Source of the DNA: CAVYUC01 sp963816685
GTDB taxonomy: Bacteria; Bacteroidota; Bacteroidia; Bacteroidales; Prolixibacteraceae
DNA length: 64,000 nucleotides
Direction of reading: 5' to 3'
Assembly (NCBI GenBank): GCA_963816685.1
Contig: CAWFMB010000012.1
Location: 186,001-250,000 of the forward strand
This document shows, piece by piece, positions 44,133 to 52,812 of this stretch. Within the stretch, counting starts at the first letter, position 1. Each line of letters opens with the position of its first letter. Made by a program: the position numbers and the translations under genes. The notes under the pieces are model-generated. The model did not search any database. It was not told the DNA's origin and saw only the letters and a program-made list of their open reading frames with translations.

Positions 44133-45331
44133 TATTCAAAAGCTCCCAAATCGGGCAACCCTTTAACGGTATTATTGTCGAAATCAAAAGTAAAACCCAG
44201 CTTTTCTCCCTTATCAATTGCCGGTGACTTTTTTGTCAGATGAAAGTCGCCTTCCGCAAGGTTTTTAAACTCCGGTTTTTCCTGAAATTCATCCGAATTT
44301 AGAGAGTAACCCAGAGGACTGGATGAAGGAGAATAGTATAAGTTATTGGAATGGATAAAATTCCCTGCATTACAAAACCGTTGCACTCCGCCAAAGTACA
44401 GAATGTTGTTTACAAGGGTGAATTGCTCCTCCTGTCCGGTTCCGTTAAACCAGACCATCTGGAACTGATTTTCCACGGTATCAACAACCGTATTATTGGC
44501 CACCACCACATTTTGTATTTTTGCACTGAATTTCCCCTGAAAATGAAAGCCGCCAAGTTCGCCGTTGTTTACAAAAACATTGTAAAAGAACCGGATATTT
44601 GAAATCAGTCCGGCGCCAAACTCAAAAACACCATCGCTGTTGGAAATATAATTGTGATGAATGGAAACGGAATCGGCATCGCCGTAAAATTCAAATCCTC
44701 CGCCATCCACACCGTAATCAAAACTTTTATCTATACAATCATCAATTCTGTTAAATGCAATTTCCTGGTTTCCGGTTCCTACCAGAATTCCCATTGCGCC
44801 ATAATCATCGTCGCCTCCTTCTGTATTTTTCACCATATGCAGATGATAAATGGTATTGTAAAAAATTTTGGAATGCTTTCCCTGCAGTGAAATACCAATT
44901 CCGGTGTTGGTGATTGTGCATTTCTTCACGGCATTATGGGTGCCTTTAATAAGAATACCCGCACTGTGTGCATTTTTGAAATCCAGCCCGTTCACTTCTG
45001 TATGGTTGCCGTTTATGCCCAGAATATACGATTCGCCCGGGTTGGAGAAAACAGGATTTTCGCCTTTGCCATAGCCGGCAAGAACAACAGGATTTCGGGG
45101 AGACCCCGACCAGTCCGCTGTAAAAAATCCGTCGTAACCGGTTCCCCGCATAAACAAAATACTGTCGCCCGGAAGAATATTTACATTCTTCAGCTGACTG
45201 ATACCCTGAAACGGGGCCAAAATGGAAAGGCCATTGTTCTCCTCTTTACCTAAATCAGAATTCACATAGTAATTTTTTGCAGAAGCTGTCTGGAAAAAAA
45301 ATCCAATAATGCCAATCAGAAAATATTTCAT
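44129..45331 (-). CDS. Exported right-handed beta-helix protein
   Basis: A 400-residue protein with a signal peptide (IGIIGFFFQTASAKN). The mature N-terminus has YYVNSDLGKEENNGLS and LPGDSILFMRGTGYDGFF, typical of pectate-lyase-like PbH1 proteins, and repeated parallel-beta-helix turns such as LKGTHNAVKKCTITNTGIGI and NYISNSDGVFEFGAG. It may be a polysaccharide lyase or glycan-binding protein; no catalytic site was recognised. Confidence 0.85.
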   Translation of the reverse strand: MKYFLIGIIGFFFQTASAKNYYVNSDLGKEENNGLSILAPFQGISQLKNVNILPGDSILFMRGTGYDGFFTADWSGSPRNPVVLAGYGKGENPVFSNPGESYILGINGNHTEVNGLDFKNAHSAGILIKGTHNAVKKCTITNTGIGISLQGKHSKIFYNTIYHLHMVKNTEGGDDDYGAMGILVGTGNQEIAFNRIDDCIDKSFDYGVDGGGFEFYGDADSVSIHHNYISNSDGVFEFGAGLISNIRFFYNVFVNNGELGGFHFQGKFSAKIQNVVVANNTVVDTVENQFQMVWFNGTGQEEQFTLVNNILYFGGVQRFCNAGNFIHSNNLYYSPSSSPLGYSLNSDEFQEKPEFKNLAEGDFHLTKKSPAIDKGEKLGFTFDFDNNTVKGLPDLGAFEY

Positions 45332-46129
45332 AATAATCAGGTTGAGTTATAAAGTATAAATGTAATGGAACATCTTTAATTTCCGAAAAATATCCGGCAT
45401 TATAAAAGATAACGTTCCGTTTGGGACAGCAGGAAAATAAAACAGAATTCCTGCCGGTTGATTTTTCAACTTACATCCGCACTGCCCCAACGATGGCACT
45501 TTCTAAAAGTCGCATAGCGACACAGTTATGATAGAAAATAGCGAATAATTGAAAATGAAATCGCCTGGCGATGATGTTTTAATTTTAAACAACAATTTGA
45601 TTTTGCCATTGAAAATAACAATAACACCGTCCCCACGGGACTTTTGCTTTGATACCTTTCTGAATGCTACCATAACATCATGCCGATGGCACTTCTCAAA
45701 AGTCGCAAGGTGACGCAGTTTTGGTAGAAAGAAATGATGAATTGAAAATGAAATCCCCTGGCGATGGGGTTTTATCGAAATGTTTTACACTACTGCTCAT
45801 CCGGATTAAAGTCGGGTTAAACTCAGACCAAAGTCGTATTAAATTCGGTTATAACCAAATTTAATACGACTTTAATGCGACTTAATGCGACTTTAATATA
45901 TTGAAGGAACGAGGAATGTATAGGGTTAATTCATTTCCCTGCTCCTTCCATCCGGATTACAAATCAGGAAACAAATCAGAATAATTATAAATCCTGCTGT
46001 TCCCTGAAATTTATACCGGACAGCTTCCCTTGTTTCCCGGCAAGGACTGCCAGCTGCCTATCCCCGACTGGGTTTCCGGTTGTAAAGGGTGTAACGGATA
46101 GCCGGCAAATGATTTTTCCGGTACAGCAC
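45332..46129. repeat. 798-nt gap with paired 91-nt structured repeats and a 44-bp palindrome
   Basis: Two 91-nt direct copies lie at 45491-45581 and 45684-45774, both starting CGATGGCACTT and sharing AATTGAAAATGAAATC. Their hairpin arms differ but pair within each copy: ATCGC/GCGAT in the first, CCCC/GGGG in the second. A nearly perfect 44-bp palindrome (AAAGTCGTATTAAATT and its complement around GGTTATAACC) occupies 45830-45873, followed by repeated ATGCGACTT words. A GCAGGAA/TTCCTGC hairpin lies at 45429-45454. A 61-codon minus-strand frame at 45985-46170 is not called. Confidence 0.8.
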
Positions 46130-46163
46130 AAAAAAAAATCCCGTAGTACCATACCACGGGATT
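46130..46163 (-). terminator. Terminator of the M13 peptidase gene
   Basis: On the minus strand AATCCCGT pairs with ACGGGATT (46156-46163 and 46138-46145), extended by GTA/TAC, and runs into a tract of nine T. It lies 23 nt after the stop codon. Confidence 0.88.
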
Positions 46164-46185
46164 CCTTCATGAAATATAAAAAATT

Positions 46186-48234
46186 TTACCAGATAACCGG
46201 GCGCAGTTCCGGAGAACGGTACAGTTTATCACCAGGTTTTACTTCGAATGTTTCGTAAAACTCGGGAACATTGAACATAGCTCCGTTTACACGAAATTCA
46301 CCCCATGGGTGCACGTCTTCCTGAACCAGGCGAAGAAGTGCTTTGTCTCTGATTAATCCTTTCCATACCTGCGCATTTGATAAGAAAAACCGCTGGATAT
46401 CAGTAAATCCGTCAATGGGTTCCACTTCAGGTTGACCTTCACGGCTCAACCGATACGCTTCAAGAGCCACAGTCAAACCACCAAAATCGGCTATATTTTC
46501 ACCAAGCGACAACTCTCCGTTCACATGCACACTATCCAAAACTGTAAATTCATTGTATTGATCGACAAGTAACTTTGTCCGCTGATTGAATTGCTCTTCG
46601 TCCTGCTTTGTCCACCAGTCAATCATATTTCCATCTTCATCGAAACGCCGCCCCTGGTCGTCAAAACCATGAGTCATTTCATGACCTATTGCCATTCCGA
46701 TGGCACCATAGTTAACAGCATCGTCGGCATTTGCATAGAAAAATGGCGGTTGCAGGATTGCTGCCGGAAAAGTAATATCATTCATCAATGGATTGTAACC
46801 TGCATTTACTGTTTGCGGAGTCATTCCCCATTCGTCTTTATCCACCGGTTTCCCAAATTTTTCAAGTTGCTGATAATATGCAAAATGATTGGCCCGTCGC
46901 GCATTCATCACGTATGAATCGGGTTCTATTTCCAACTTTGAAAAATCTTTCCATTTATCGGGATAACCAATTTTTACACCCATTGCATCCAGTTTCGCAA
47001 AAGCAGCCTGTTTTGTTGAATCAGTCATCCAGTCGATTTTTTCAAGCCGGATACGCAGCGCTTTTTTCAGATTACCGACAAGTTCCACCATTTTCTCTTT
47101 TGACTCAGGCGGAAAATATTCTGCCACATACAATTCACCGAGTGGTTCTCCCATCGCTCCGTTGGTAATGTCGACAACTCTTTCCCAGCGGGCTCTTATT
47201 TTTTCATTTCCGGATAAAAATTCCGAATAAAATTTAAAATCCTGGTTTACAAAGTCGGAACTTAAAAAATCAGCCGAACGATTAATCAGGTTCCATTTCA
47301 AATATACTTTCCAGTCTTCCAGCGGAACATCACTCATCAACCTTCCAACTTCTTCAAAAAATAATGGCATTCCCACGATTACATCGCCAAAATCCTTATC
47401 ACTTAAATTGCTGAAATAGCGGTTCCAGTCAAATCCGGGAGCCAGTTCCGATAACTGATCGAGGCTCATTTTGTTATATAAAGCAGGGATATTGCGCATT
47501 TCTACTCTTGTTTTCGAATTTTCTGCCAGCCGTGTTTCGATATTCATCACTGTTTCAGCATTATTTTGTGCTTTCTCAGGTGCAATACCGGCAAGTTCAA
47601 ACATTCTGGCGACGTGATTCACATATTCCTTTCGAATTTCTTTCGATCGTTCATCGTCTTTCGTGTAATAATCACGGTCGGGTAATCCGATTCCTGCCTG
47701 CATCAGGTAAAATTTGTATACTTTGCTGTTCATCAGGTCTTGCTCAATACCACCTTCGAATAAAGGATCGAGACCGTAGGTATGAAACCGGGCAACAGCG
47801 TCCTGAAAATCCTCCGTAGTATTAATAGCATCGATTAAATCAAGTTCGGGCTGAAGAGACGATATTCCCTGCGCTTCAATTTTCGCAGTGTCCATTCCTG
47901 TAACATAAAAATCCCTGATTTTTTGGGTTACACTGCCTTTCTCTGCATCTGTTTTTTTTGCAACTTCTTCCAGTAATGTTTTAACATCTTCATCCCTTTT
48001 TTTTCGCACGATATCGAACGAACCATAACTTGACCGATCGCCTGGAATTTCATTGTTTTTTATCCAGTTCCCATTTGCGTAATGGTAAAAATCATCGCCG
48101 GGTTTTACCGATAAATCCATATATTCCGGCTGAATTGACTCCACCTTCTTTTCGGTACATCCTGTCGTAATAACTGCAGCTGCAAAAACTGCAATCAATA
48201 AAACGACTGATGTAAATTTTTTCTTTGAATTCAT
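46186..48234 (-). CDS. M13-family (neprilysin-like) metallopeptidase lipoprotein
   Basis: A 682-residue zinc endopeptidase. The lipoprotein signal ends in AAVITTGCTEKK. The N-terminal domain begins VKPGDDFYHYANGNWIKNNE. The zinc site is IGHEMTHGFDDQGRRFD (HExxH near residue 518) with the third ligand in GENIADFGGL (about 576), and the family-specific YVAEYFPPESK. It is expected to be membrane-anchored in the periplasm or outer membrane. The ATG at 48234 is chosen; the frame extends two codons to a TTG. Confidence 0.94.
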   Translation of the reverse strand: MNSKKKFTSVVLLIAVFAAAVITTGCTEKKVESIQPEYMDLSVKPGDDFYHYANGNWIKNNEIPGDRSSYGSFDIVRKKRDEDVKTLLEEVAKKTDAEKGSVTQKIRDFYVTGMDTAKIEAQGISSLQPELDLIDAINTTEDFQDAVARFHTYGLDPLFEGGIEQDLMNSKVYKFYLMQAGIGLPDRDYYTKDDERSKEIRKEYVNHVARMFELAGIAPEKAQNNAETVMNIETRLAENSKTRVEMRNIPALYNKMSLDQLSELAPGFDWNRYFSNLSDKDFGDVIVGMPLFFEEVGRLMSDVPLEDWKVYLKWNLINRSADFLSSDFVNQDFKFYSEFLSGNEKIRARWERVVDITNGAMGEPLGELYVAEYFPPESKEKMVELVGNLKKALRIRLEKIDWMTDSTKQAAFAKLDAMGVKIGYPDKWKDFSKLEIEPDSYVMNARRANHFAYYQQLEKFGKPVDKDEWGMTPQTVNAGYNPLMNDITFPAAILQPPFFYANADDAVNYGAIGMAIGHEMTHGFDDQGRRFDEDGNMIDWWTKQDEEQFNQRTKLLVDQYNEFTVLDSVHVNGELSLGENIADFGGLTVALEAYRLSREGQPEVEPIDGFTDIQRFFLSNAQVWKGLIRDKALLRLVQEDVHPWGEFRVNGAMFNVPEFYETFEVKPGDKLYRSPELRPVIW

Positions 48235-48277
48235 ACTCAATATTTTATGATATATTTTTTGTTATTAAAAAACGAAT

Positions 48278-48308
48278 CAAAAGTATTTGTTCCGGATAAC
48301 AAAACAAA
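48278..48308 (-). promoter_or_regulatory. Promoter of the M13 peptidase gene
   Basis: On the minus strand TTTG (48305-48308), a 19-nt spacer and TACTTTTG (48278-48285) make a perfect Bacteroidota promoter, 43 nt before the ATG. Confidence 0.82.
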
Positions 48309-48317
48309 ATTACACCC

Positions 48318-48361
48318 TTACAAAAAATAAAAGCCGGTTTTTAATATTTAAAAAACCGGCT
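48318..48361 (-). terminator. Terminator of the DUF1080 gene
   Basis: AGCCGGTTTTT (48332-48342) and AAAAACCGGCT (48351-48361) form an 11-bp stem. On the minus strand it is followed by TTTATTTTTTG. It lies 25 nt after the DUF1080 stop codon. Confidence 0.85.
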
Positions 48362-48385
48362 CCTCCTGTTATATTTTTTTTGATT

Positions 48386-49216
48386 TTACTCTTCAAGAAC
48401 AAGCAATTCCACCTTTCTGAAATCAGTCGGATGACTTTCAGCCTGAAGTGAGATAGTTCCTTTCGTGATTATTTTATCACCGTTCGAAGGCAACAGTTTT
48501 TGATAATACTGATCGCGTGGATCAAGCTGTGGCTGCTCATATTTCATCACTTCTTCACCATTTACAAAATGACGGATTACCTTGCCCCCATGAACTTCAA
48601 CTTCGGCTGTTACCCACTGGTCACCATGAAAAGTTTTTGAGCCGGATGTCATACAATGTTCTTCGATCAGGGTTCCATCCATCACTATATTTGTTCCGGG
48701 TGTGCAAAGGTTGCAGGTTGAACGCTCGTCGGTGCCGTTTCCGCCAAGCAACTGCACTTCAATTGAAACAGGGAAATCCTGGTCGAGCTCCATTGATTCA
48801 GCACTTTGACCATGAATCATCAGGCCGTTATTCCGGAATGCCCAGCCCGGGCCGTTTTTCACCTGATCATCCACAAAACGGTATTCAGCCCTCAGCCGGT
48901 AATGTGAAAATTCCCCGTTGTAAAAAATGTGTCCAAACGTACCATCCCATTCATCCCAGTTGTCGTATCGAACGCGCAGCAATCCATCCTCCACCAGGAA
49001 AGTATTGTTGTAATTATCGCCCAGTTCATGACCTTTAAACTTGATTTGCCAGTCGTTTAAATCTTTTCCGTTGAACAATTGAATCCAGTTTTCTTCGGAA
49101 GCTGGTTCAGCAGATTTTTCATCTGACTGCTCTTGTTTTGGCTTTGAATTGCAGGCTAACAGAAAAACAACAGTGATAATCAGGAGGATTTTTGAAGTGT
49201 AGAGTAAAGTTCGCAT
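48386..49216 (-). CDS. DUF1080 (3-keto-disaccharide hydrolase-like) lipoprotein
   Basis: A 276-residue lipoprotein (signal ending VVFLLACNSK) with a single DUF1080 domain: WIQLFNGKDLNDWQIKFKGH, GHIFYNGEFSHYRLRAEYRF, NNGLMIHGQ and IEVQLLGGNG. DUF1080 proteins adopt a concanavalin-like fold and some hydrolyse 3-keto-glycosides. It is divergent from the DUF5060 glycosidase, which suggests a shared carbohydrate context. Confidence 0.9.
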   Translation of the reverse strand: MRTLLYTSKILLIITVVFLLACNSKPKQEQSDEKSAEPASEENWIQLFNGKDLNDWQIKFKGHELGDNYNNTFLVEDGLLRVRYDNWDEWDGTFGHIFYNGEFSHYRLRAEYRFVDDQVKNGPGWAFRNNGLMIHGQSAESMELDQDFPVSIEVQLLGGNGTDERSTCNLCTPGTNIVMDGTLIEEHCMTSGSKTFHGDQWVTAEVEVHGGKVIRHFVNGEEVMKYEQPQLDPRDQYYQKLLPSNGDKIITKGTISLQAESHPTDFRKVELLVLEE

Positions 49217-49253
49217 TTCGTTTTATTTAGATTAGTAATTGACTTAGATGTTG

Positions 49254-49284
49254 TAAAAGTAAAGTTAAAACCACTGGTTTCAAA
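49254..49284 (-). promoter_or_regulatory. Promoter of DUF1080 with a palindrome in its spacer
   Basis: On the minus strand TTTG (49281-49284), a 19-nt spacer and TACTTTTA (49254-49261) form a promoter with one mismatch. The spacer contains the perfect 13-nt palindrome AAACCACTGGTTT (49268-49280), a likely operator. Confidence 0.6.
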
Positions 49285-49356
49285 GTGCCGGTTAAATAAA
49301 TTCAATTATTTTTAGTCAATATTTTGAAATCTGAATGTACAATTAAACCTGATTAT

Positions 49357-51894
49357 ATGATGAATTATTTAAATGAGAAATTTCACAAGCCTTCCATGAA
49401 CTGCTTTATTCAATCCAGCAAGATTCTTATAAGGCAAAAAAATCTTTTGATCTTCAGCTTTTTAATGCTGGTTTTTACAGGAATCTCAACAGCTCAGCGT
49501 TTTGTGGGTTTCACCGACCGGTTTGATAACGGAACGCTTGAATTCAGTTTCAGAAATAACCAGGGAAACCGTCCGCCCTTTGTTATCTGGGAAACCGGGA
49601 CACCAAAATCGTATGATTTGAAGGAAGCAGATAATGTTTTAAAAATCAACTACAAACGTCCGGATGGTGTGGGAGCTTTCGATCATTTTACATTTCATCC
49701 GTTTCGCGCAATGGATGTTGAAGATAATCCGCGGATTCAAATTGATGTAAAATCAGATGTGGCTTTCAAGTTAACTGCCAGCCCCACCTACTCGGAAGAA
49801 CCGCCCACAGTTGAATTCCTCGAAAAAGAAATTCCCGGTGACAATAAATGGCACACCTGCATCTTCAATTTAACACCACAATATTATTCCGGGAAAGATG
49901 TTTACGCAGTTGATTTTTATGTCGACAGGGGAAATTCAACTGCAAAATCAGCGAACATTGAAATGGACAATTTCAGGATTGCCTGGTACCTGATAAAAGC
50001 AACTGATGTGGAAGCCAAATTAACCGACGGGAATAATATTCATCTCCACTGGAATTCGAGCAACAAGGAGCAAACTTCCAAATATTTAATTTATCGCAGT
50101 AATTCGCCGGATTTTTCCCCTTCCAATGAAAACATGATTGCTGAAACAGAGACAGCAGAATTTAAAGACAATGATCTGGATGCCTATGAGCATTATTTTT
50201 ATAAAATTGTACCGGTTGGTAATGATGGTGAAATATTTTTTGCATCGAAAGTTGCCGGTGCAGAAACCTACATTCCGGGAGTAAATCCTGTTGTAAAAAT
50301 TTCAGATATAAATGCCGAAACAGTAAAAAAATATGAAAAGTTTGAAATGAAACTGGATTTGGTCAATGTAGGAATCGAGAATCCATATGATCCGGCGGAT
50401 ATTGATGTTTATGCTGAATTTATTTCGCCTTCGGGTAAAAAAATAAAAATTACAGGTTTTTATGATAATTTTCAGGATGCCAATGCATGGAAAATCCGCT
50501 TCTCGCCCAATGAAACAGGAAAATACAGTTATAAGGTTTTTGCAAATGATATCGGTGGAACCGGAATGTCGGAACCTCGAAGTTTTACTGCAACTGAATC
50601 AGAACATCACGGCTGGATAAAACCATCGGATAACAACCCTCACTATTTTGAATATGATGACGGAACATCATATTATGGTGTCGGTGTTTATTCTCCGTGG
50701 CGCAATGATCAGGAACGTTTTAACACATTGGAAAAAAACGGCGCTAATTTAATGGGGCTCTGGGATATTACTTATGGAGGTTTTGTAAACGGTACCGGGT
50801 TGATTGAAGAAGAACTGGGCCGGTACAATCAGGAAAAACTGGGCCGCATCGATTCCATGCTTTCCATTTTCGAAAAAGACGACATCAAACTGATGTTCGC
50901 CATCTGGCCACACGACCTGTTCTCGGAAACAGTATGGGCTGCACAGTGGGGACAGAACCCATATAACCAGTTGGTTGATGTGGAAAATGTGTACAGCGAT
51001 TCGCTGGTTTGGGAATACCAAAAACAGAAATACCGTTACCTGATTGCCCGTTTTGCCCACAGCCGGAGCTGGGGGATTTGGGAACTGATAAATGAAATGA
51101 ACGGAACCGACGGCTGGGCAATGGGCCACCATCAGGAATGCTACGACTGGGTGGAAAAATGCAATAATTATTTTGATGAGCACGATCCGTACAACCATCC
51201 GATGACTGCTTCATTCAGTGGTGGCTTTACTGAGTACCGCGAGCCGTTGTACGAGCGGAACGATATTCCGAACATCCACATGTACCCTGCCCAGGGCTGG
51301 GAAATGAAATATCCTGCAGACACCATGCGCAGCGCCATGTATAATTATGCATGGGCCAGCCGCCGTTTCTGGGACAATTTCGAAAAACCAGCCATTTTTG
51401 GCGAAGCGGGAGCCGGACTTGCATACTATGACACACGTGATGAAAAGTACCACATTGCCTATCACAACCAAATATGGGCAGCACTAACAAACGGATTGGC
51501 AGCAACTCCGGTCTGGTGGGATTATCCTGTCCTGAATGAACAGGACTGGCAAAGTTTAAAGCACTTCTCGATGTTTGTACAGGACATTGATTTTGCAAAT
51601 TTACCTTTTCAACCAGTAATTGCCACAGCCGATGGAGCGGATGCTTATGTGATGGATTCCGGCGAAAAAGCTTTCGGCTGGATCCGTAGTTTTGAAAACA
51701 ACAATGTGAGTGGTATGAAACTGAACATTGCAAAATCAGGAGATGAAAAATATAATGTGGTTTGGTATGATACATGGACTGGCAAGGAATTAAAGAAAGA
51801 AAAAGCAGGATCAGGAAACGGGGAACTTCAACTTACAGTCCCGAAAATGACACAACCTCAGGCGGATGTGGCGTTTAAACTGAATAAGAATTAA
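49357..51894 (+). CDS. DUF5060-domain glycoside hydrolase, exported
   Basis: An 845-residue protein. A hydrophobic export signal (LLIFSFLMLVFTGISTAQ) follows a long N-terminal region. The mature protein has a carbohydrate-binding-like beta domain (about 50-215), a fibronectin-type region (about 220-310), the DUF5060 domain (about 320-430, KYEKFEMKLDLVNVGIENPY and NAWKIRFSPNETGKYSYKVF) and a TIM-barrel catalytic domain (about 440-800) with the GH-A-type acid/base region WGIWELINEMNG and candidate nucleophile in KPAIFGEAGAG. It should cleave an undefined plant or algal polysaccharide. The start is uncertain: TTG 49324, ATG 49357 or 49360, or ATG 49396 nearest the signal. Confidence 0.85.
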   Translation: MMNYLNEKFHKPSMNCFIQSSKILIRQKNLLIFSFLMLVFTGISTAQRFVGFTDRFDNGTLEFSFRNNQGNRPPFVIWETGTPKSYDLKEADNVLKINYKRPDGVGAFDHFTFHPFRAMDVEDNPRIQIDVKSDVAFKLTASPTYSEEPPTVEFLEKEIPGDNKWHTCIFNLTPQYYSGKDVYAVDFYVDRGNSTAKSANIEMDNFRIAWYLIKATDVEAKLTDGNNIHLHWNSSNKEQTSKYLIYRSNSPDFSPSNENMIAETETAEFKDNDLDAYEHYFYKIVPVGNDGEIFFASKVAGAETYIPGVNPVVKISDINAETVKKYEKFEMKLDLVNVGIENPYDPADIDVYAEFISPSGKKIKITGFYDNFQDANAWKIRFSPNETGKYSYKVFANDIGGTGMSEPRSFTATESEHHGWIKPSDNNPHYFEYDDGTSYYGVGVYSPWRNDQERFNTLEKNGANLMGLWDITYGGFVNGTGLIEEELGRYNQEKLGRIDSMLSIFEKDDIKLMFAIWPHDLFSETVWAAQWGQNPYNQLVDVENVYSDSLVWEYQKQKYRYLIARFAHSRSWGIWELINEMNGTDGWAMGHHQECYDWVEKCNNYFDEHDPYNHPMTASFSGGFTEYREPLYERNDIPNIHMYPAQGWEMKYPADTMRSAMYNYAWASRRFWDNFEKPAIFGEAGAGLAYYDTRDEKYHIAYHNQIWAALTNGLAATPVWWDYPVLNEQDWQSLKHFSMFVQDIDFANLPFQPVIATADGADAYVMDSGEKAFGWIRSFENNNVSGMKLNIAKSGDEKYNVVWYDTWTGKELKKEKAGSGNGELQLTVPKMTQPQADVAFKLNKN

Positions 51895-51952
51895 ATCGTT
51901 TCGCCCGTCAGGTGGGTTTAATCAGCCAGATGAGCATTTTAAAACAATAAAG

Positions 51953-51988
51953 AATCCGCTCAGGTAAAAAATGGGCGGATTTTTTTTA
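51953..51988 (+). terminator. Terminator of the DUF5060 gene
   Basis: AATCCGC (51953-51959) pairs with GCGGATT (51975-51981) and is followed by a run of T to 51988. Confidence 0.8.
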
Positions 51989-52010
51989 CCGGATTACCTT
52001 AACTTCTTTT

Positions 52011-52091
52011 TTTAACCATCCGGTTAAACTTTTTAGTCAAATATCTTGTTTATTGTTTTTGAAAGCAATATATTTGACCATCTGGTTAAAC
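52011..52091 (+). promoter_or_regulatory. TetR-type promoter with two operator copies
   Basis: Two 19-mers, TTTAACCATCCGGTTAAAC (52011-52029) and TTTGACCATCTGGTTAAAC (52073-52091), are near-identical inverted repeats with centres 62 bp apart, about six helical turns. The promoter is TTG (52046-52048), 20-nt spacer, TATATTTG (52069-52076), so the second copy overlaps the -7 box. This layout is typical of autoregulated TetR genes and should control the whole efflux operon. Confidence 0.78.
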
Positions 52092-52115
52092 AAATTAGTT
52101 AAAACATCTGATAAA

Positions 52116-52748
52116 ATGAGTGACATAAAAAAAGACAACACCGAAGAAAGAATCCTGAATGCAGCACAAACCGTTTTTATAGAAAAAGGAATGGACGGCG
52201 CACGTATGCAGGAAATTGCAAATGAAGCAGGAATTAACAAAGCACTGCTTCATTACTATTTCAGGAGTAAACAGAAATTGTTTGAGGCCATTTTCAAACA
52301 GGTTTTCAAACAAATCTTCCCTGATATCAAAGCATTTATCCACTCAGAAATTCCAATTGAAGAGAAACTTGGAATTTTTGTGGAAAAATACATTGGTTTA
52401 TTAATGAAGAACCCGTTTTTACCTTCATTCATTTTAAAAGAGATTTACCGCGATCCCGAATTCCTCGCTTCCGTAATTAAAGGTCAGGGAATCAATCCGC
52501 AGGATCTTTTCATGATGTTTGAAAAAGAGATGGGAGCAGGCAACATCCGAAAAATGGATCCGCGTGAATTAATGATCAATGTTCTTGGATTAAGCATTTT
52601 TCCGTTTGCAGCCAAACCACTCCTGCAAATCATGTTTTTCGATAACGATAAAAAGGCATATAACCATTTTCTGAAACAACGAAAAGAAACAGTGAAGGAA
52701 TTTATTCTGAATTCAATTTTGCTCAAAAGCGGAAAGTCCGGAGATTAA
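52116..52748 (+). CDS. TetR-family transcriptional regulator
   Basis: A 210-residue regulator. The TetR HTH (about 10-55) reads EERILNAAQTVFIEKGMDGA, RMQEIANEAGINKALLHYYF, RSKQKLFEAIFKQ. The rest is the helical ligand domain. The ATG at 52116 is the start because upstream sequence carries the promoter and operators. First gene of the efflux operon; presumably a repressor released by an unknown exported compound. Confidence 0.92.
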   Translation: MSDIKKDNTEERILNAAQTVFIEKGMDGARMQEIANEAGINKALLHYYFRSKQKLFEAIFKQVFKQIFPDIKAFIHSEIPIEEKLGIFVEKYIGLLMKNPFLPSFILKEIYRDPEFLASVIKGQGINPQDLFMMFEKEMGAGNIRKMDPRELMINVLGLSIFPFAAKPLLQIMFFDNDKKAYNHFLKQRKETVKEFILNSILLKSGKSGD

Positions 52749-52812
52749 AGCCTGAAGGTAAATGAGTCAGAGTCGCAGTCGCAGTTTTCAGTAATTATAA
52801 AAATATTCTAAA

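Noticed and set aside
45985..46170. 61-codon minus-strand frame after the M13 peptidase
   Set aside because: It overlaps the strong terminator at 46130-46163 and has no recognisable content.
52053..52115. 21-codon extension of the TetR regulator
   Set aside because: It contains the promoter -7 box and an operator, so translation must begin at 52116.
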